From assembly GCF_030129945.1 (NCBI RefSeq), contig NZ_JARRAF010000004.1:124001-188000 (forward strand): a stretch of 64,000 bases of DNA, written 5' to 3'. Of this stretch, positions 36,259-44,747 are shown piece by piece. The DNA is from Parachitinimonas caeni. GTDB taxonomy: Bacteria; Pseudomonadota; Gammaproteobacteria; Burkholderiales; Chitinimonadaceae. Within the stretch, counting starts at the first letter, position 1. Every line of letters begins with the position of its first letter. The position numbers and the translations under genes were made by a program. Under the pieces are notes generated by a model that saw only the letters and a list, made by a program, of their open reading frames with translations, ran no database searches and was not told the DNA's origin.

Positions 36259-36530
36259 CTAGGCTCTGTTGACATTTTATTTCCGGATCGCGTTTCGTCG
36301 AATTTGGGCCTGATGCAAGGCGAAAAACGCGCCGCTTAGTGAGCTAAGCAAGCGGTTTTCAACACCGCAGCAGGCCCAAATCCGGCGAAACCCTCCGGGC
36401 CGGGTCGATTTTTGGGGCACGGCGTTGTTAGGGTTCGCTTATTTAGCCCGCTAAACCACGCTTACCCTGCCTAGCCCTGCCCCAAAACTCGGCCCGGCGC
36501 GACCGGAAACAAAACGTCAACAGAGCCTAG
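36259..36530. mobile_element. 272-bp non-coding element with terminal inverted repeats (MITE-like)
   Basis: The left end CTAGGCTCTGTTGACATTTT continues ATTTCCGG. The right end CCGGAAACAAAACGTCAACA continues GAGCCTAG. The ends match over about 28 bp with two differences. The interior has no reading frame of note but holds a second inverted pair (GCGCCGCTTAG ... CTAAGCAAGCGG region, and TTTTTGGGGCA ... TGCCCCAAAA). Both ends lie next to TA. A separate right-end-like AACAGAACCTA abuts the left side (36251-36261). No transposase is present, so it would depend on one elsewhere. It sits between ribD and a methyltransferase gene. Confidence 0.75.
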
Positions 36531-36588
36531 GCAGATCGTTGATGTGGCAAACAGCTTCTGCGTGGATGAAAACAAACAAGGAGATGCA

Positions 36589-37338
36589 ATGAGCTTCAAG
36601 GATCACTTTTCCACTCAATCGGCGGCATATGCCCAGTTCCGACCGCGCTACCCTGCAGCCCTGTTTGACTGGCTGGCGACTCAAGCGCCATCGCGCCAGC
36701 GGGCGCTGGATCTGGCAACGGGCAGCGGCCAGGCGGCCGTCGAGCTGGCGGGCCGTTTCGAGCGTGTGGTGGCGACGGATGCCAGCGCCAAGCAATTGCT
36801 GCAGGCCGAGCAACGCTCAAACATTGACTACCGCTGCGAACCCGCCGAGCAGATCAGCCTGGGCGATGGAAGCTGTGATCTGGTTACGGTCGCGCAGGCT
36901 TTGCACTGGTTTGATGTGCCGAAATTTTCCGCAGAACTGAGCAGGGTGCTCAGGCCCGGCGGCGTGGCGGCGGTCTGGTGTTATGAGACCTTCCGCCTCG
37001 AACCGGGCATTGATGAGATCTGCAGCCGCTTCTATCACGAAACGGTTGGCCCATTCTGGCCGCCAGAGCGACGTTGGCTGGAAACAGGCTATGCCGGGCT
37101 GGAGTTGCCGTTTCCGGACATCGAGACGCCTGCCTTTGATCTGGCTGTTGACTGGGATCTGGACCAGCTGATTGGCTATCTGGGTACTTGGTCGGCCACC
37201 CAACGTTATCGCGAAGCCAAGGGTAACGACCCGCTGCCTGCGGTGCGTGAGAGTTTGTTACGGCAGTGGGGTGATCCGGCGGAGACACGCTATGTCAGCT
37301 GGCCGCTCAAGCTGAGGGTGGTGCGCAAACCCGCCTGA
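36589..37338 (+). CDS. SAM-dependent class I methyltransferase
   Basis: A 249-residue methyltransferase. The SAM-binding motif I is RALDLATGSGQAAVELAGRF (near residues 39-58), with VVATDASAKQLLQAE as motif II and DLVTVAQALHWFDVPKFSAE as post-motif. It belongs to the Methyltransf_11 group related to trans-aconitate and UbiE-like enzymes; its substrate cannot be read from sequence. AAGGAGA at 8 nt fixes ATG 36589. It is not part of riboflavin synthesis but sits inside the rib cluster. Confidence 0.9.
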   Translation: MSFKDHFSTQSAAYAQFRPRYPAALFDWLATQAPSRQRALDLATGSGQAAVELAGRFERVVATDASAKQLLQAEQRSNIDYRCEPAEQISLGDGSCDLVTVAQALHWFDVPKFSAELSRVLRPGGVAAVWCYETFRLEPGIDEICSRFYHETVGPFWPPERRWLETGYAGLELPFPDIETPAFDLAVDWDLDQLIGYLGTWSATQRYREAKGNDPLPAVRESLLRQWGDPAETRYVSWPLKLRVVRKPA

Positions 37339-37340
37339 GC

Positions 37341-37402
37341 CAAGGCTGTGTTGATAGTGTGTTTCTGAGGCCGGAAACAAAAGACGTCAACCGCGCCAAG
37401 GT
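37341..37402. repeat. Degenerate hairpin copy of the repeat family
   Basis: CAAGGCTGTGTTGATAGTGT leads to GCCGGAAACAAAAGACGTCA and CCGCGCCAAGG. Both end sequences are worn but recognisable, right after the methyltransferase stop codon. Confidence 0.65.
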
Positions 37403-37437
37403 CGTGAAACCGATTCCTGAAAAAAGGTGGAAGGTGT

Positions 37438-37968
37438 ATGCAGGCGCTTAAAAAAATTCTGTTTACCTTGGTGGTGCTGGCTCTGTTTCTGGCGGTGGTA
37501 GGGCTGGCCCTGCCGGGACGATTTGAAGTCCGGCGCAGTACCCTGATCCATACTCCGGCTGACAAGCTGTTTAGTTATATCGAAGATCCGCGCCAGTGGA
37601 AGGCATGGACCGTCTGGAATCAGCGCGATCCCGCCATGACGATCCAGTATTCCGGCCCAGAAAAAGGTGTCGGGGCGGCATGGTCCTGGCAGAGCAAGAC
37701 AGAAGGCAGTGGCAGCATGACTTTTACGGCCATCGAGGCGCCACGACGTATGGTCTACAAGCTGGAGTTTCCTGAGTTCAACATGGTATCGACCGGTGAA
37801 GTGACCCTTACCCCTGAAGGCAGCGGCATCCGCGTCAGCTGGAGCAACACGGGGGAACTCGGGATGAATCCGCTAAACCGATACATGGGCTTGATGATGG
37901 ACCGGATGGTCGGGCCGGACTTCGAAGCAGGGCTCGGTAATCTGAAGAAGTTGGCCGAGGCCCGCTGA
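37438..37968 (+). CDS. SRPBCC family protein with N-terminal membrane helix
   Basis: A 176-residue protein. Residues 8-28 form a membrane or signal-anchor segment (LFTLVVLALFLAVVGLALPG). The rest is a START/Bet v1-like SRPBCC domain: FEVRRSTLIHTPADKLFSYI, WKAWTVWNQRDPAMTIQYSG and YKLEFPEFNMVSTGEVTLTP. Such domains bind hydrophobic ligands in a deep cavity; none is known here. GGTGGAAGGTG precedes ATG 37438. Confidence 0.85.
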   Translation: MQALKKILFTLVVLALFLAVVGLALPGRFEVRRSTLIHTPADKLFSYIEDPRQWKAWTVWNQRDPAMTIQYSGPEKGVGAAWSWQSKTEGSGSMTFTAIEAPRRMVYKLEFPEFNMVSTGEVTLTPEGSGIRVSWSNTGELGMNPLNRYMGLMMDRMVGPDFEAGLGNLKKLAEAR

Positions 37969-38003
37969 GATTGCAGGTGCCGGCAGCGCCTAGGAGGTGT
38001 GCG

Positions 38004-38687
38004 ATGAAACCACAGCAATGTTTGGGTGTCGCAGCGATGTGGGTGTCGAGTGTCTGTTTCGCCGACGGCGCACCGCGCCAGATCAGCTACCCTCGTGAGT
38101 TCACCTTGCCGGAGTACCCGGCAGAGGCCGTGGCAGCGCGGCTGGAGGGTGAGGTCACCCTCAAATTCAAAGTGAACGAAACTGGCTTGCCCAAGGCGCT
38201 TGAAGTCGTCGATTCAGTGCCCAAGGGACGGTTTGATCCGGCGGTGCTGATTGTGGCTTCACGCTGGAAGTTCGCACCGATGGGGGAGGGCTGTGTACCG
38301 CTGGTGCCAGATCGGATGGTCAAGGTGGGCTTCCGGCTCGAAGGTAGCCAGCCCAAGGTCAGTGTCCGGGTGCTGCCCGTGGCAGCCGGACCAGCTTTGG
38401 ACCCAACCGGCACGCCCTTGATGGCACGTACCATCAGCAAGACGCCGCCCTATTATCCGGCCGAGGCGCTGGATCAGGGCATCAAGGGCAAGGTGGATGT
38501 GGCCGTGCTGATTGGCCCCGCCGGAGAAATTACTGAAGCCATTCTTGCTTATGCCGAACCTGACCGCACTTTTGACAAGGCAGCACTCGAATCGCTGCGG
38601 CAGTGGCGGTTCGAACCTTTTATCGATCAAGGCGTAGCCAAGCCCTATGCGGCTTGTGTCTCGCTGCAGTTTAAAACCAAGGAATGA
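38004..38687 (+). CDS. Exported protein with two TonB C-terminal-like domains
   Basis: A 227-residue protein with an N-terminal signal-like segment (LGVAAMWVSSVCFA). Two TonB-C-type modules follow: EYPAEAVAARLEGEVTLKFK ... FDPAVLIVASRWKFAP, and YYPAEALDQGIKGKVDVAVL ... FDKAALESLRQWRFEP. There is no proline-rich spacer and no TonB-type transmembrane anchor with the SHLS-like motif, so it cannot work as a classical TonB. TAGGAGGT gives a very strong start at 38004. Its stop overlaps the region just before ribE. Confidence 0.82.
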   Translation: MKPQQCLGVAAMWVSSVCFADGAPRQISYPREFTLPEYPAEAVAARLEGEVTLKFKVNETGLPKALEVVDSVPKGRFDPAVLIVASRWKFAPMGEGCVPLVPDRMVKVGFRLEGSQPKVSVRVLPVAAGPALDPTGTPLMARTISKTPPYYPAEALDQGIKGKVDVAVLIGPAGEITEAILAYAEPDRTFDKAALESLRQWRFEPFIDQGVAKPYAACVSLQFKTKE

Positions 38688-38692
38688 TCTGT

Positions 38693-39310
38693 ATGTTTAC
38701 CGGCATTATTGCGGCGGTGGGCCGTATCAGCGAAGTCAAACCCAACGAAGCGGGGGTGCGACTGACGGTTGAAGTAGGCGGGCTCGATATGTCCGATGTG
38801 GCATTGGGGGATAGCATCGCCATTGATGGCGCCTGCATGACGGTGATCGAATTCGACAGCCGCTGCTTTGTCGCCGATGTTTCGGCGGAGTCTTTGCGCT
38901 GCACGGTTGGACTGGATCAACCGGGGCGCGAAGTGAATCTGGAAAAGGCACTGCGCTTTGGTGATCGATTGGGTGGACATCTGGTGTCGGGTCACGTAGA
39001 TGGCTTGGGCGTGGTGCGCAAGTTCGAGCCGGTTGGCGAGAGCCATGAGCTGGTCATCGAAGCGCCACGAGAGCTTGCGGCATTTCTGGCAGCCAAGGGG
39101 TCTGCTGTAGTCAATGGCACTTCGCTGACCACCAACTGGGTGCGGGATACTGCCAACGGCTGTGAGTTCTCGATCAATCTGATCCCCCACACCATCCAGA
39201 ACACCGCCCTGCGTCATCTCAAGGTGGATGAACGGGTGAATCTCGAAATCGACCTGATTGCCCGCTATGTGCGACGCATGCTGGAAGTGGACCCGCAATT
39301 AGCCCGATGA
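38693..39310 (+). CDS. ribE: Riboflavin synthase, alpha chain
   Basis: A 205-residue enzyme that dismutates two 6,7-dimethyl-8-ribityllumazines to riboflavin. The canonical start MFTGIIAAVG (ATG 38693) is used; an in-frame ATG at 38684 is inside the previous stop. Two lumazine-binding repeats are visible: the first includes VALGDSIAIDGACMTVIEFD, the second GHLVSGHVDGLGVVRKFEPV and GSAVVNGTSLTTNWVRD. The upstream gene is not related to flavins, yet their spacing suggests co-transcription. Confidence 0.96.
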   Translation: MFTGIIAAVGRISEVKPNEAGVRLTVEVGGLDMSDVALGDSIAIDGACMTVIEFDSRCFVADVSAESLRCTVGLDQPGREVNLEKALRFGDRLGGHLVSGHVDGLGVVRKFEPVGESHELVIEAPRELAAFLAAKGSAVVNGTSLTTNWVRDTANGCEFSINLIPHTIQNTALRHLKVDERVNLEIDLIARYVRRMLEVDPQLAR

Positions 39311-39475
39311 TCGGGGTCCACCCTTTAGCAAACTGCCTGGCCTGGCGGTGGCAGGTGGCCGGACCAGAACCGATCTGGGACAATGCCGCACCGGCCAATC
39401 TGGCCGCAAGCCGCCTGCAGACTGGCTTGCAAGACCGGGCTGGTCTAACTGACTAAGTAAAAACGGAAACTAATC

Positions 39476-40567
39476 ATGTCTATATCCCCGATTCAGGACA
39501 TCATTGCCGACATCAAGGCTGGCAAGATGGTGATCTTGGTTGACGAAGAAGATCGCGAGAATGAAGGAGATCTTGTCTTGGCGGCCGAGCACGTTACGCC
39601 GGAAGCCATCAATTTCATGGCCAAGTTTGGCCGTGGCCTGATCTGCCTGACCTTGACTGAAGCCCACTGTCGGCAACTCAATCTGCCGCAAATGGCCCAA
39701 AGCAATGGCACGGTGTTCGGAACGGCATTTACGCTGTCGATTGAGGCTGCCGAAGGGGTGACGACAGGTATTTCTGCGGCCGACCGTGCACACACCGTCA
39801 AGGTGGCTGTGGCCAGAGATGCCAAGCCTTCCGACATTGTCCAGCCTGGGCATATTTTCCCGATCCGGGCGCGCGAGGGCGGGGTGTTGATGCGCGCAGG
39901 GCATACCGAGGCCGGCTGCGATTTGCCAGGGTTGGCTGGTCTGGTGCCTGCTTCGGTCATCTGCGAAATCATGAATGACGATGGCACCATGGCCCGCTTG
40001 CCCGAACTTATCGAATTTGCGAAGTTGCATGATTTGAAAGTTGGCACGATTGCTGATCTGATCCACTACCGTGCCCGAATGGAATCGCTGATCGAGCGTG
40101 TCGGCGAGCGCATGATCGAGACGCCTCGCGGTGAATTCAGACTGGTTGCGTATCGGGATCGCACGACAGGCGCCAGCCATCTGGCACTGGTCAAGGGAGC
40201 CATCGCTGCGGAGCGCGAAACCTTGGTGCGGGTTCACGAACCGCTCTCGGTTCTGGACTGGATGGATGTTCAGAGCGGCCGCCATTCCTGGGGGATTTTC
40301 CCGGCACTCGACAAGATCAATGCCGAAGGCTCCGGCGTGCTGGTGCTTCTGCATCGTGAAGAATCGGGTAATGATCTGCTGGCCAGAGCGTTGCCAGGCG
40401 TAACCAGTGAGCCGGCACGTAAATGGGATCTGCGCACCTACGGTATTGGCGCACAGATGCTGCGGGATTTGGGGGTTGGCAAAATGAAGCTGCTATCACC
40501 TATTCGCAAGATGCCAAGCATGGCGGGCTTCGGGCTGGAGGTGACCGGTTTTGTAATGCCCGATTGA
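39476..40567 (+). CDS. ribBA: 3,4-dihydroxy-2-butanone-4-phosphate synthase with degenerate GTP cyclohydrolase II-like domain
   Basis: A 363-residue fusion. The N-terminal RibB half (residues 1-205) is intact: [37 protein letters not shown] and [16 protein letters not shown]. The C-terminal half aligns with GTP cyclohydrolase II but lacks its zinc cysteines (the CxxGDxxxSxxCxC region reads [19 protein letters not shown]), so it cannot bind zinc in the usual way and is probably inactive (RibBX-like). The active RibA should be encoded elsewhere. No FMN riboswitch was seen in the 165-bp leader. A strong terminator follows and ribH is not adjacent. Confidence 0.9.
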   Translation: MSISPIQDIIADIKAGKMVILVDEEDRENEGDLVLAAEHVTPEAINFMAKFGRGLICLTLTEAHCRQLNLPQMAQSNGTVFGTAFTLSIEAAEGVTTGISAADRAHTVKVAVARDAKPSDIVQPGHIFPIRAREGGVLMRAGHTEAGCDLPGLAGLVPASVICEIMNDDGTMARLPELIEFAKLHDLKVGTIADLIHYRARMESLIERVGERMIETPRGEFRLVAYRDRTTGASHLALVKGAIAAERETLVRVHEPLSVLDWMDVQSGRHSWGIFPALDKINAEGSGVLVLLHREESGNDLLARALPGVTSEPARKWDLRTYGIGAQMLRDLGVGKMKLLSPIRKMPSMAGFGLEVTGFVMPD

Positions 40568-40594
40568 TCTCTGCATTCAGAACGGCCGCGTACT

Positions 40595-40629
40595 AAACAA
40601 ACAAGGCGCCAGTGGCGCCTTGTTTGTTT
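40595..40629. terminator. Strong bidirectional terminator
   Basis: A perfect 16-bp stem (AAACAAACAAGGCGCC and its complement) with a 3-nt loop lies between the convergent ribBA and gspN genes. Both sides have suitable A/T tracts. Confidence 0.9.
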
Positions 40630-40649
40630 CAATGCGGGTTTGTCTGCAT

Positions 40650-41396
40650 TCACTTGAGATTGAAGCTGACTTGACGCACCCCACCGGCGTCTGCCGGGCC
40701 AATCTGTGAGAGCAAAGCTCCAATACTGCTTTCCGCGCCGTTCATGGCCTGCAAGGTAACTGTCGCAGCCAGACCGCCCTGTGGCGTCCATTGACCACTG
40801 CCGCCCAGTTGCAGTGGTCCCGCCAGCGTCGAGACGTTGAGCTGTGCCCCGCCTTGCGTGTCGGGCTGTAAAGTCAGACGGTAGCTGCCCAGCGTCGCAT
40901 CACCGGTCACGCCCTCGGCGCGGGCATCCAACCAGTCAATTTGCGGGGTGCCGGCGATTTTTCCGCCTTTGTAATGTAATTGCGTAGCCTGAACCTTGAA
41001 GTCCCCCCCCAGCCGATATGCCAAGGCTCGTTTGTCGAGCTTGAACAATGGTGCCGCCCGGAAGGTGAGATCGAAGTCGGCCAGATCAATCGAACCAGGC
41101 GCCAGCCTGACCAAGCCTCGCCCGCCTTGACTCCCTGCCAGTTCAAAGCCGAGCTTGCCGGTGAGCACATCAGCCGGTCGCCACTTCCAGCTTAGTTTTT
41201 CATTAAGCGCATCCCCCGCCAGTAAGACCTGGCCGCCGCCGTTCCAGATCGTACCTTCTGCCGAGGCCAGTGCCATCTGCCCGTTGCTGGCTTGGGACAG
41301 TACCAAGTCCAGCATGGTGGCCGGCAGGGTGGCCACGAGGCCAATGGAGGTCAGGCCAAGCAGCCCAAGCCAGGTTTTCCAGCCAAATGTTTTCAT
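40650..41396 (-). CDS. gspN: Type II secretion system protein N
   Basis: A 248-residue inner-membrane protein of the general secretion pathway. A short N-terminal transmembrane segment (LGLLGLTSIGLVATLPATML) is followed by a periplasmic beta-rich domain with ASAEGTIWNGGGQVLLAGDA, typical of GspN (SAQGTxWxG pattern). ATG 41396 overlaps the gspM stop. It is the last gene of the short gspLMN run. Confidence 0.88.
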   Translation of the reverse strand: MKTFGWKTWLGLLGLTSIGLVATLPATMLDLVLSQASNGQMALASAEGTIWNGGGQVLLAGDALNEKLSWKWRPADVLTGKLGFELAGSQGGRGLVRLAPGSIDLADFDLTFRAAPLFKLDKRALAYRLGGDFKVQATQLHYKGGKIAGTPQIDWLDARAEGVTGDATLGSYRLTLQPDTQGGAQLNVSTLAGPLQLGGSGQWTPQGGLAATVTLQAMNGAESSIGALLSQIGPADAGGVRQVSFNLK

Positions 41397-41875
41397 CGTG
41401 CAAACACCGCTTCGATTTTCACCATCCCAGGCTCGCCCAGTGCTTCTGCTGTGAGGTGGGTGAGCTTGACACCCTCTTGCTTGGCTGCGCCAGCAAAGGC
41501 CAGCCAACCATCAAATGACAGATGATCTGCACGCATGGTGGCTTCGGCCGGAGACTTCGCGGCCCAGTCCAGCTTACTGTCTTGCAGACCGTGCGTGGCT
41601 GCCATGGACTTGAGCTGATCAAGCAATGGGCCTGTTGGAAGCGTAGTAGCGGCAGGTTTGCCGGCGAATTGCTGAATCTTGCCTTTGATTTCGGCAGTAT
41701 CGGCCCGCAACCTGGGCAGCTGTCTTTTCAGGCGCGCAGAGTCTTCCAGTAAAGGGTGAATGCCGTAGGCGTAGAGCAGGCCAATCAGGGCAATGCCAGC
41801 CCCACCAGCCAGAATCATCCGCTCACGCGGCTGTCTTTGCTGCCAGGCATTGAGCAGTTTCTGTTTGATTGTCAT
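41393..41875 (-). CDS. gspM: Type II secretion system protein M
   Basis: A 160-residue inner-membrane protein. RERMILAGGAGIALIGLLYA gives the single membrane helix at about residues 17-38, followed by a ferredoxin-like periplasmic domain (PTGPLLDQLKSMAATHGLQD). It pairs with GspL at the assembly platform and overlaps both neighbours by 4 bp. Confidence 0.88.
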   Translation of the reverse strand: MTIKQKLLNAWQQRQPRERMILAGGAGIALIGLLYAYGIHPLLEDSARLKRQLPRLRADTAEIKGKIQQFAGKPAATTLPTGPLLDQLKSMAATHGLQDSKLDWAAKSPAEATMRADHLSFDGWLAFAGAAKQEGVKLTHLTAEALGEPGMVKIEAVFAR

Positions 41876-43053
41876 TTGGTTTTGCTTGTAATGATCAGAC
41901 GACTATGGCCGGTTTGCGGGGCTTTACCATCATCAACCTGCAGTCCGGCATCTTTGAGTGACTGGGCCAATCCGGCATTGGTTGCGGCGTCGCCTGCAAG
42001 GTCGAGAAATAAGGTGTCAGTCTTGGCCTCCAGTCGGGCAAGCTTGAACTCTGGGTGACCGGCAATGTGCGGGGCTACAGCCTGCATCAGTGAGAAGGCG
42101 TCAGCAGCACCGGTTGGCTGAGCATTGGCGGGACGCGACTTGGCAAGTGCCTCCAGCTGCAACTTGACATCGACAACCGGTTGATTGGGGAAAGCGGTAC
42201 GAAAAGCTGTCTCCGCCTCTCTCTTTAATGCTTTTTCTTCCGATTTAAAGCTGGCCCAGCTACTTACTGTTTGCGCAAATGCCAAGCCAGCAAACGCGGC
42301 GGTCAGCCAAAGAGCCGGTTTTAACGGGCGCCAGTCTATATCCAGTGAGGCTCCCGCCGCGTGCTTGCCTTGTAGAAGGTTGATGGCGTCAGGCCGGAGT
42401 GGCCGCATCATCCAGTCCTCGTCCATGGCGACAATCTGGCAGTCGAGCAGTTCTTCCCAGCCCTTGATACTTTGCACCTGTGGCGACGTAAATAGCTGAA
42501 TCGACTCTGGCCGACTCTGGGCGACCGCCGCTCGCAGCAGTAATGGGGGAGATCCATCGGCCATGCTGTCACAGACAAGCGCTTCCTCAGCGATGACCTG
42601 CATATCAGACCGGCCAATCGCAACCTGCCAACAGCTTGAACTCCCCGGAGGCAGCAGGTCTGCCCCGTGGTAGATCGCCGCTGGCTTCATCCCCAAAGCC
42701 TTGAGTGTGTTCAGTGTGCCTGTCAATAATTGGGCGTCCATCACAGCGACACGCGCACTGTCACCGTCGAGTAGCTCGTAGGCGACGTGCTGTTGCGTAG
42801 GGTCGTCCAAAATCAAAGGTTCAACTGCGAGGGGTACCAGCTTGCGCGCCTGGCGCCTTCCCCCTGGCGGCAACTGGACTTTGGCAATCAATACCAATTG
42901 CGTCGGTACGATCAATTCGAGCCGCTTTGCGGTGGGAACAGCCGATAGGGCGCATCGACCGTGGCCGGGCGCATCCAGCCGTACCCAATCAACTTCCGTA
43001 TCGGCATTCGGTGGAATGCCAAACTCATCAAGAAACAGTCTCAGCGTAGCCAC
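41872..43053 (-). CDS. gspL: Type II secretion system protein L
   Basis: A 393-residue bitopic protein. The N-terminal cytoplasmic actin-like domain (about 1-240) contains VPTQLVLIAKVQLPPGGRRQ and LVPLAVEPLILDDP, by which it docks the GspE ATPase. A membrane helix near 252-270 (LWLTAAFAGLAFAQTVSSW) leads to a periplasmic domain (LMQAVAPHIAGHPEFKLARL). The order gspL-gspM-gspN is canonical, but no gspK or earlier genes lie upstream; a tRNA and tig on the other strand do. The rest of the system must be elsewhere. Confidence 0.92.
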   Translation of the reverse strand: MATLRLFLDEFGIPPNADTEVDWVRLDAPGHGRCALSAVPTAKRLELIVPTQLVLIAKVQLPPGGRRQARKLVPLAVEPLILDDPTQQHVAYELLDGDSARVAVMDAQLLTGTLNTLKALGMKPAAIYHGADLLPPGSSSCWQVAIGRSDMQVIAEEALVCDSMADGSPPLLLRAAVAQSRPESIQLFTSPQVQSIKGWEELLDCQIVAMDEDWMMRPLRPDAINLLQGKHAAGASLDIDWRPLKPALWLTAAFAGLAFAQTVSSWASFKSEEKALKREAETAFRTAFPNQPVVDVKLQLEALAKSRPANAQPTGAADAFSLMQAVAPHIAGHPEFKLARLEAKTDTLFLDLAGDAATNAGLAQSLKDAGLQVDDGKAPQTGHSRLIITSKTK

Positions 43054-43154
43054 GATGGGAAAAATTCAGTTGAAAAAAACAGACAGTAAGTATGACACAA
43101 TCGCCTTGCTGCAAAAGCGTCGCTACTGATTCAAGATAATTTGCAGGGGGAGGC

Positions 43155-43183
43155 TTAACAGATAGGTGACTCTCGCCTATAAT
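43155..43183 (+). promoter_or_regulatory. Sigma-70 promoter for tRNA-Leu/tig
   Basis: TTAACA (43155-43160) and TATAAT (43178-43183) are spaced by 17 bp. The tRNA gene begins 80 bp downstream, and tig may be read from the same promoter. Confidence 0.7.
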
Positions 43184-43262
43184 TCGTGGTTTCCCAGCCG
43201 CACATGGTCATGCCATAATCAGCGGCCGCACCGTCCGGGCACCCACAACCCGGACCGGCACA

Positions 43263-43347
43263 GCGAGAGTGGCGAAATTGGTAGACGCACTGGATTTAGG
43301 TTCCAGCGTTGAAAGACGTGGGGGTTCGAGTCCCCCCTCTCGCACCA
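43263..43347 (+). tRNA. tRNA-Leu (anticodon TAG)
   Basis: An 85-nt class II tRNA with encoded CCA. The acceptor GCGAGAG pairs with CTCTCGC. The anticodon loop TTTAGGT gives TAG, reading CUA and probably other CUN codons. The T-arm is GGGGGTTCGAGTCCCCC and a long variable arm is present. It lies 98 bp upstream of tig. Confidence 0.97.
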
Positions 43348-43445
43348 AATGACTTTGGCAGGAGTCTGTTTACAGGCTCCTGCTTGAACTTGGACCTCGC
43401 CGGCGCCCGAGGCGCTCGCAATACACTGAATACATAGGACTGATC

Positions 43446-44747
43446 ATGCAAGTACAGATGGAAACCCTCGGGCAACTGGAACGACGGCTGAACTTTGCAA
43501 TTCCAATGGGCGAAATCGACGCTGCTGTTGATGCTCGTCTGAAAGGCGTTGCTAGAGGCGCAAAAATTCAAGGTTTCCGCCCAGGCAAAGCCCCTCTCAA
43601 GATCGTTGCGCAAAATTACGGCCCTCAGGTTCGCGAAGAAGTGTTGGGCGAAAAAGTTCAATCCAGCTTTGCCTCTGCTGTACAAGCTCAGCAGTTGCGC
43701 GTCGCAGGGTACCCCCGTTTCGAGGCGCTGCCGGCGGAGTCCACTACAGAGTTTCGCTTTGCTGCGGTATTTGAAGTGTACCCGGAAGTCTCAATTGGCG
43801 ATCTGAGTAGCAAGGAAATTGAGCGCCCTACACTGGAGGTTAGTGATGTTGAAGTCGATAAAACAATCGACATTCTGCGCAAACAGCGCACTCGCTTCGA
43901 GCATGTTGAGCGTGCGGTAGCCAAGGGTGATCGCATTGTTGTTGATTTCTCCGGAAAAATTGATGGCGTTGAGTTTGCGGGCGGCAGCGCAAAAAACTAT
44001 GCTTTCCTGGCTGGTGAAGGCCAAATGCTGCCTGAGTTTGATGCTGCAGTGATCGACATGAAAGATGGCGAGACCAAGTCTTTCGATCTGTCCTTCCCTG
44101 AGGACTACCACGGCAAGGATGTTGCTGGCAAAACAGCGATATTTGAAGTCACTGTTCGTAACGTGTCTGAACCTCGTTTGCCCGAAATTGATGCCGATTT
44201 CGCCAAGGCGCTTGGCATTGAAGATGGCGATGTCGAAAAGATGCGTGCCGAAATTCGTAAGAACGTCAGCCGCGAAGTGAAGCGCCGCTTACAGGCTAGG
44301 GCTAAAGAAAGCGTAATGCAGGCCCTGCTGGATGTGACGACGATTGAGCTGCCAAAGTCATTGGTTGGTCTTGAAATTGGCCGCTTGATTGAGCAAGCCC
44401 GTGAAGAGATGCGTTCGCGTGGTTTTGACCCAAAGGAAATGCCATTCCCGCCGGAGCTGTTTGAAGAGCAGGCAAAGCGTCGTGTGGCATTGGGCTTGAT
44501 TCTGGCAGAATTGGTTCGTGCGAACGGCTTGGAAGCCAAACCTGAACAAGTGAAGGCTTTGGTTCAGGAGTTTGCGGAAAGCTACGAGCATCCAGAGGAT
44601 GTGGTTAAGTGGTACTACGCCAGCGCAGATCGCTTGGATGGACCGGAAGCCATGGTTATGGAAGATAATGTTGTTGCTTATGTGTATGGTGTTGCAAAGC
44701 CGATTGACAAAGTACTCACCTTTGATGAGTTAATGGGGAACGCATAA
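43446..44747 (+). CDS. tig: Trigger factor
   Basis: A 433-residue ribosome-associated chaperone and prolyl isomerase. The ribosome-binding tail loop carries the GFRPGKAP signature (residues about 43-50). The FKBP domain (about 160-245, [27 protein letters not shown]-like [15 protein letters not shown]) and the C-terminal arm (ERRV-like [20 protein letters not shown]) are present. Its stop overlaps the clpP ATG by one base (TAATG). GC is lower at third positions than in the flanking genes. Confidence 0.97.
   Translation: MQVQMETLGQLERRLNFAIPMGEIDAAVDARLKGVARGAKIQGFRPGKAPLKIVAQNYGPQVREEVLGEKVQSSFASAVQAQQLRVAGYPRFEALPAESTTEFRFAAVFEVYPEVSIGDLSSKEIERPTLEVSDVEVDKTIDILRKQRTRFEHVERAVAKGDRIVVDFSGKIDGVEFAGGSAKNYAFLAGEGQMLPEFDAAVIDMKDGETKSFDLSFPEDYHGKDVAGKTAIFEVTVRNVSEPRLPEIDADFAKALGIEDGDVEKMRAEIRKNVSREVKRRLQARAKESVMQALLDVTTIELPKSLVGLEIGRLIEQAREEMRSRGFDPKEMPFPPELFEEQAKRRVALGLILAELVRANGLEAKPEQVKALVQEFAESYEHPEDVVKWYYASADRLDGPEAMVMEDNVVAYVYGVAKPIDKVLTFDELMGNA

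Noticed and set aside
36259..36530. Complete insertion sequence
   Set aside because: At 272 bp with no open frame it cannot encode a transposase, so it is listed as a MITE-like element.
38004..38687. Classical TonB
   Set aside because: There is no proline-rich spacer or N-terminal ExbB-interacting helix, and the C-terminal module is doubled.
39311..39475. Possible FMN riboswitch before ribBA
   Set aside because: The conserved RFN segments (such as AGGGYRRGGTGAAAKTCCC) are absent from the leader.
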